This document shows, piece by piece, positions 20,155-23,470 of a stretch of DNA of 23,470 bases. How positions within the stretch are numbered: position 1 is the stretch's first letter; the number at the start of each line of letters is the position of its first letter. Position numbers and translations under genes: made by a program. The notes under the pieces were generated by a model. That model was not told the DNA's origin and ran no database searches. It saw only the letters and a program-made list of their open reading frames with translations. Source of the DNA: CAKPSH01 sp964634355 (GTDB taxonomy: Bacteria > Bacillota > Clostridia > TANB77 > CAG-508); NCBI GenBank assembly GCA_964634355.1, contig CAZWIF010000012.1, forward strand, positions 1-23,470, written 5' to 3'.

Positions 20155-21486
20155 TTACGCATCTGGATTATCATCTCTTTTTTCTTTTGCTATCATTCTA
20201 ATTGGTGTTCCTTCTAATCCAAATTCCTTTCTTATATGATTTAACAAATATCTCTCATATGAGAAATGGAATAAATCCTTGTTATTTACAAATACAATAA
20301 ACGTTGGCGGCTTAGTACTAGCCTGTGTCACATATAGAATTTTAAGTCTTCTTCCTTTATCTGTTGGTGGTTGAGTTATAGCAATTGCTTCGTCTATTAC
20401 TTTATTTAATGTACTTGTTTGCACCCTTAAAGAATTCATTTCATATACATTATTAATCATTTCAAATAATTTGTCTACCCTTTGTCCCGTTTTAGCTGAA
20501 ATAAAAATTATAGGTGCATAAGTTAAATATGCTAGTTTATTATATACTTCTTGTTTAAATTTATTAAATGTATGATTATCTTTTTCAATTTCATCCCATT
20601 TATTTACAACAATTATTATTCCCTTTCCTGCCTCATGTGCTTCTCCTGCAATTTTTGTATCTTGTTCTGTAACCCCCTCAGTAGCATCAATCATCATTAA
20701 ACATACATCTGCTCTTTCTATGGCAAGTAATGTTCTCATAACACTGTATTTTTCAATATTTTCTTTTACCTTATTATGTCTTCTAATTCCTGCTGTATCT
20801 ATAAAAGTATATTTTCCATATTCATTTTCATAATATGTATCTATCGCATCCCTCGTAGTACCAGCTATATTGCTAACAATTACTCTATTTTCTCCTAAAA
20901 TTCTATTTATTAAAGAGGATTTACCAACATTTGGTTTTCCAATTACTGCGACTTTTTTAATCTCTTCATTTTCTTCTTGATTCTTCTCTGGCAATTGCTT
21001 ACAAACTTCTTCTAATACATCTCCAATTCCTGATGCATTGACTGAAGATATTGCTAATGGTTCTCCTAATCCCAATTCATAAAATTCAACTATATCCTCA
21101 TCTTTTTTTCCAAAATTATCAGACTTGTTACACACTAATACTATTGGTTTTCTTGATTTTTTTAACATTAATGCAATATCTCTGTCTGTTTCTAACATAC
21201 CGCTTTTTATATCAGTCATAAAAATAATTACATCTGCCATACTTATTGCAATATTTACTTGTTCTAACATACTTATTACAATCTCATCATCTGATTTTGG
21301 TTCTATTCCACCTGTATCTATCAATGTAAAACTTTTTCCACACCAGTTAGCCTCTCCATATATTCTATCTCTTGTTACTCCCGGCTTATCTTCTACAATT
21401 GATATTCTTTGACCAATAATATAGTTGAAAAAAGTTGATTTTCCTACATTGGGTCTTCCTACAATCGCGACTATTGGTTTTGACAT
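20155..21486 (-). CDS. der: Ribosome-assembly GTPase Der (EngA)
   Basis: 443 residues, normal length, with the tandem GTPase plan unique to this family. First G domain: GRPNVGKS (10-17), DTGG (57-60), NKSD (120-123). Second: GKPNVGKS (183-190), DTAGIRR (230-236), NKWD (295-298). A C-terminal KH-like domain follows (about 352-435, with TKPPTFIVFVNN and FHFSYERYLLNHIR). Der binds the 50S subunit and is essential for its maturation. The ATG at 21486 has AAGGAGAAATAG. It is followed at 26 nt by plsY; the preceding deaminase gene ends 63 nt upstream. The association of der with plsY and gpsA is a common Firmicutes arrangement. Confidence 0.97.
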   Translation of the reverse strand: MSKPIVAIVGRPNVGKSTFFNYIIGQRISIVEDKPGVTRDRIYGEANWCGKSFTLIDTGGIEPKSDDEIVISMLEQVNIAISMADVIIFMTDIKSGMLETDRDIALMLKKSRKPIVLVCNKSDNFGKKDEDIVEFYELGLGEPLAISSVNASGIGDVLEEVCKQLPEKNQEENEEIKKVAVIGKPNVGKSSLINRILGENRVIVSNIAGTTRDAIDTYYENEYGKYTFIDTAGIRRHNKVKENIEKYSVMRTLLAIERADVCLMMIDATEGVTEQDTKIAGEAHEAGKGIIIVVNKWDEIEKDNHTFNKFKQEVYNKLAYLTYAPIIFISAKTGQRVDKLFEMINNVYEMNSLRVQTSTLNKVIDEAIAITQPPTDKGRRLKILYVTQASTKPPTFIVFVNNKDLFHFSYERYLLNHIRKEFGLEGTPIRMIAKEKRDDNPDA

Positions 21487-21549
21487 GCTATTTCTCCTTC
21501 CTGATTTTATTTATGATAACCCTTTCTAGATTTTTATCCTTGCATCTTT

Positions 21550-22050
21550 TTAATACACTGTTATCCCTTCTAATAAATCATCATTATTTATCCAATCATT
21601 AACATCTATTTTTAAATATTCGTTTTTATTGTTTCCTCTAACGATTACTTCTTTTATCCCTGCATTTATTATTAATTTTCTACACGTTTGACAAGAATTT
21701 GCACCTTCTTCATATTCTCCCGTATCTTTTCTTATTCCTACTAAATACATAGTTCCATCTATCATATCTTTTCGTGAAGCACTGATTATCGCATTTTGCT
21801 CTGCATGAACAGACCTACAGGCATCATATCCACCATGTCTAATATCAGGAAATAATTTCTTTTTAGTGCAATATCCTAAATCTATACAATTACATCTTCC
21901 TCTTGGTGCACCAGTATATCCTGTTGCTATAATCTCATCATTTTTTACTATAATACATCCAAAATTTTTTCTAAGGCATGTGCCTCTTTCTGCTACAGCC
22001 TCTGCAATATCTAAATAATAATTTGTTTTGTCAACTCTATTTTCTTCCAA
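21550..22050 (-). CDS. comEB: dCMP deaminase-family (ComEB-like) enzyme
   Basis: 166 residues from TTG at 22050, preferred because AGGTGA ends 5 nt before it; the GTG at 22059 overlaps this site. The zinc site is H82-A-E84 (VHAEQNAI, E84 the proton shuttle) with C120 and C123 (NSCQTCRK); the family usually has PCxxC, here the proline is replaced by serine. Extra cysteines in GRCNCIDLGYC are typical of the dCMP-deaminase/ComEB subgroup and may bind a second zinc. Likely reaction: dCMP to dUMP for dTMP synthesis. ComEB in B. subtilis is in the competence operon, but no competence genes are seen here, so the symbol names the family only. It is the first gene of the der-plsY unit. Confidence 0.88.
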   Translation of the reverse strand: MEENRVDKTNYYLDIAEAVAERGTCLRKNFGCIIVKNDEIIATGYTGAPRGRCNCIDLGYCTKKKLFPDIRHGGYDACRSVHAEQNAIISASRKDMIDGTMYLVGIRKDTGEYEEGANSCQTCRKLIINAGIKEVIVRGNNKNEYLKIDVNDWINNDDLLEGITVY

Positions 22051-22066
22051 TAATATCACCTAAAAT

Positions 22067-22095
22067 ATTATATCATAAGTATTTTTTTTTAACAA
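22067..22095 (-). promoter_or_regulatory. Promoter of the comEB-der-plsY unit
   Basis: On the minus strand TTGTTA (22090-22095), a 17-nt spacer with an A8 tract, and TATAAT (22067-22072). Its -35 box lies only 3 nt from the -35 box of the divergent rpmF promoter. Confidence 0.7.
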
Positions 22096-22098
22096 GTA

Positions 22099-22127
22099 TT
22101 GACAAATTTGAAAAATCCTAGTATACT
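22099..22127 (+). promoter_or_regulatory. Promoter of rpmF
   Basis: TTGACA (22099-22104), a 17-nt spacer and TATACT (22122-22127), a near-consensus sigma-A promoter. Predicted start near 22134. Confidence 0.8.
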
Positions 22128-22133
22128 ATTATG

Positions 22134-22258
22134 GTGTTTTAATGAAAAATTGAGAGTGCGGTAACCGTGAGAAATTTGTGTAACAAATTTTTCTCGAATA
22201 TAGTACTCCTACTATTTTATATAAATCAAATGTATTACTTAATTAAGGAGGGAATAAA
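22134..22258 (+). promoter_or_regulatory. Structured 5' leader of rpmF
   Basis: About 125 nt of untranslated leader. It holds a short CGGTAACCG element (22160-22167), a long hairpin in which GAGAAATTTGT (22169-22179) pairs with ACAAATTTTTCTC (22183-22195), a perfect ATAGTA-CTCC-TACTAT hairpin (22200-22215), and AAGGAGGG at the end. Ribosomal-protein leaders often carry autoregulatory structures, but I know of no described L32 leader of this form. Confidence 0.4.
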
Positions 22259-22444
22259 ATGGCACAACCTAAAAGAAGATGGTCAAAAGCAAGAACAGGA
22301 GCAAAACGTTCTACTTGGAAATTAGAAAATCCAAACATTGTAACTTGTCCTCATTGTCATGAACCTATATTACCTCATAGAGCTTGTCCTAACTGTGGTT
22401 ATTACAATGGAAAACAAGTAATTAATGTTGAAACAGCAGAATAA
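22259..22444 (+). CDS. rpmF: 50S ribosomal protein L32, zinc-binding form
   Basis: 61 residues, full length. MAQPKRRWSKARTGAKRSTW is the standard L32 opening, and C30-x2-C33 and C43-x2-C46 (CPHC, CPNC) give the zinc-ribbon (C+) form; a zinc-free paralogue is not in the window. L32 sits near the 23S rRNA exit-side of the large subunit. The ATG follows AAGGAGGGAATAAA. The usual partners yceD and plsX are missing from the immediate neighbourhood; instead der and plsY are divergent. A strong bidirectional terminator follows. Confidence 0.98.
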   Translation: MAQPKRRWSKARTGAKRSTWKLENPNIVTCPHCHEPILPHRACPNCGYYNGKQVINVETAE

Positions 22445-22478
22445 AAAATAGGAAAAATTTTAATTTTTCCTATTTTTT
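22443..22478. terminator. Bidirectional terminator between rpmF and upp
   Basis: A perfect 17-bp stem, 22443-22459 with 22462-22478 and a 2-nt loop (core AAAAAATAGGAAAAATT). T runs lie on both sides, so it serves convergent rpmF and upp. Confidence 0.9.
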
Positions 22479-22483
22479 ATTCT

Positions 22484-23110
22484 TTATTTTGTTCCAAAAA
22501 TTCTATCTCCTGCATCTCCCAATCCTGGAACTATGTATCCTATTTCGTTTAAATGGTCATCGATTTTCGCACAATAAATTTGAACATCTGGATGTTCCTT
22601 TTGCATTCTTTTTAATCCTTCTGGAGCAGAAATTATACATAAGAATTTTATGTTCTTTACTCCTTCATCTTTAAGCATTTGTATTGCAGCACAACCTGAA
22701 CCACCAGTTGCAAGCATTGGGTCTATTATTATTACCTCTTTATCCTTTATATTCTTTGGCATTTTAAATAGATACTTAACTGGTTCCAAAGTTTCCTCAT
22801 TTCTATATAATCCAATATGTCCTATCTTAGCATTAGGTATCATTTTCACAATCCCATCAATCATTCCCGTTCCTGCTCTTATGATTGGAACAAACACATA
22901 ATGGTTCTCATCTAATTTATTTACGGTTGTCTTTTGTATAGGTGTCTCTATTTCCTCTTCATATGTTTTTGCATCTTTCATCGCTTCATAGCATAAAAAT
23001 AAAGTTATCTCTGATATTAATTCTCTAAATTCTTTAGTTCCAGTTTTCTTATCCCTTAAAATAGCTAATTTGTGGTCTATTAGCGGATGATGAATTTCAA
23101 TAGGTTCCAT
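22484..23110 (-). CDS. upp: Uracil phosphoribosyltransferase
   Basis: 208 residues from the ATG at 23110, which follows GGAGG at 6 nt; an in-frame ATG at 23128 lies upstream of that site. Type I PRTase fold: it makes UMP from uracil and PRPP. The PRPP loop is VIIIDPMLATGGSGC (about 126-140), the start MEPIEIHHPLIDHKLAILRD and the uracil-binding C-terminal GYIVPGLGDAGDRIFGTK are family hallmarks. Length equals that of Bacillus and E. coli UPRT. Transcribed alone from the promoter at 23145-23173, towards rpmF. Confidence 0.97.
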   Translation of the reverse strand: MEPIEIHHPLIDHKLAILRDKKTGTKEFRELISEITLFLCYEAMKDAKTYEEEIETPIQKTTVNKLDENHYVFVPIIRAGTGMIDGIVKMIPNAKIGHIGLYRNEETLEPVKYLFKMPKNIKDKEVIIIDPMLATGGSGCAAIQMLKDEGVKNIKFLCIISAPEGLKRMQKEHPDVQIYCAKIDDHLNEIGYIVPGLGDAGDRIFGTK

Positions 23111-23144
23111 AAAAATCCTCCATTTCATTTTCTATATTAAACAA

Positions 23145-23173
23145 ATTATATTATATATTTTTCATAATTGCAA
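23145..23173 (-). promoter_or_regulatory. Promoter of upp
   Basis: On the minus strand TTGCAA (23168-23173), a 17-nt spacer and TATAAT (23145-23150). I see no PyrR-type attenuator hairpin between it and the start. Confidence 0.6.
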
Positions 23174-23251
23174 TTATTTTTACAAAACAAATTGTTGTTT
23201 GTATAAATAATCCCATTGTATCGTATAATTAAATAAATATATTCCTCTTTC

Positions 23252-23385
23252 TGTAGGGGCAGGCCTTGCGTCTGCCCTGAAAATTGCAATATATTTAAAA
23301 TATTTGTATTATTTATTTTAAATGTATTTATTTAAAATAAAATTAAATTTTTGTTCAACGGGCGGACGCGAGGCCCGCCCCTACA
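23252..23385. repeat. MITE-like unit bounded by inverted 26-bp GC-rich repeats
   Basis: TGTAGGGGC...GCCC at 23252-23277 and the inverse copy at 23360-23385 agree at 23 of 26 positions; all three differences are transitions. Each copy can fold alone (arms GGGCAG/CTGCCC and GGGCGG/CCGCCC). The 82-nt AT-rich interior has its own inverted repeat (ATTTTAAAT with ATTTAAAAT). No coding sequence is inside. The remaining sequence to the window end (23386-23470) shows no gene or clear signal. Confidence 0.6.
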
Positions 23386-23470
23386 TTCTCACATCTCATT
23401 TCTCACATCCCACCTACAAATTATAATTTGTATATTTTTCATTTTTTGGTAAATACTTATATTAAATATA

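Noticed and set aside
1..23470. tRNA, rRNA or CRISPR array
   Set aside because: Reading by eye I saw no cloverleaf with GTTCRA-type T-loop, no rRNA signature and no regularly spaced repeats of 25-40 nt; tRNAscan or CRISPR software was not available.

Overview
The window is a low-GC (AT-rich) bacterial chromosome segment. Consensus sigma-A type promoters (TTGACA/TATAAT-like with 17-18 nt spacers), strong Shine-Dalgarno sequences, TTG/GTG starts and the gene set (SecA, Der-PlsY-GpsA neighbourhood, class C sortases with an LPXTG pilin, desulfoferrodoxin) point to an anaerobic member of the Bacillota, most likely class Clostridia. The exact genus cannot be read from the sequence. Most genes lie on the minus strand.

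Layout, left to right. 1-2544: the start of a YebC-family gene, an oxidative-stress group (class I desulfoferrodoxin preceded by a small broken reading frame, and Dps) and the t6A-cyclisation enzyme TcdA, interrupted by a small plus-strand membrane protein. 2629-5190: an apparent three-gene minus-strand run: a 96-residue unknown, a membrane-anchored ZnuA-like metal-binding protein with an unusual ligand set, and a membrane-anchored GH25 muramidase. 5414-8203: secA, whose last codons are frameshifted so that the C-terminal zinc-binding motif is lost. 8316-11528: a large CbxX/SpoVK-like AAA protein with two intact ATPase modules and, in front of them, what reads as a third, catalytically dead one. 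11660-15030: a compact sortase-assembled pilus operon (one Cna_B-type backbone pilin, two class C sortases) with its promoter and three phased upstream repeats.

15144-15745 is an accessory insertion: a degenerate 26-bp palindromic repeat followed by a GC-rich (about 54%) single-gene cassette with its own promoter and 3' hairpin, in strong contrast to its AT-rich surroundings. 15977-19417 holds a small plus-strand unknown and a minus-strand run ending in a zinc-ribbon protein, with two coupled unknown genes downstream of gpsA. 19487-22050 is comEB-like deaminase, der and plsY, read from a promoter placed back to back with the rpmF promoter; rpmF has a 126-nt structured leader. 22484-23110 is upp. 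The right end carries a 134-bp MITE-like structure bounded by two inverted 26-bp GC-rich repeats related to the copy at 15144.

How they work together: gpsA and plsY give glycerol-3-phosphate and its acylation for phospholipid synthesis; der and rpmF serve ribosome assembly; SecA exports the pilin, sortases and cell-wall enzymes encoded nearby; upp and the dCMP deaminase serve pyrimidine salvage. The most unusual items are the GC-rich cassette, the pseudo-AAA domain, the SecA tail frameshift and the family of GC-rich palindromes. None of these could be searched against databases here.
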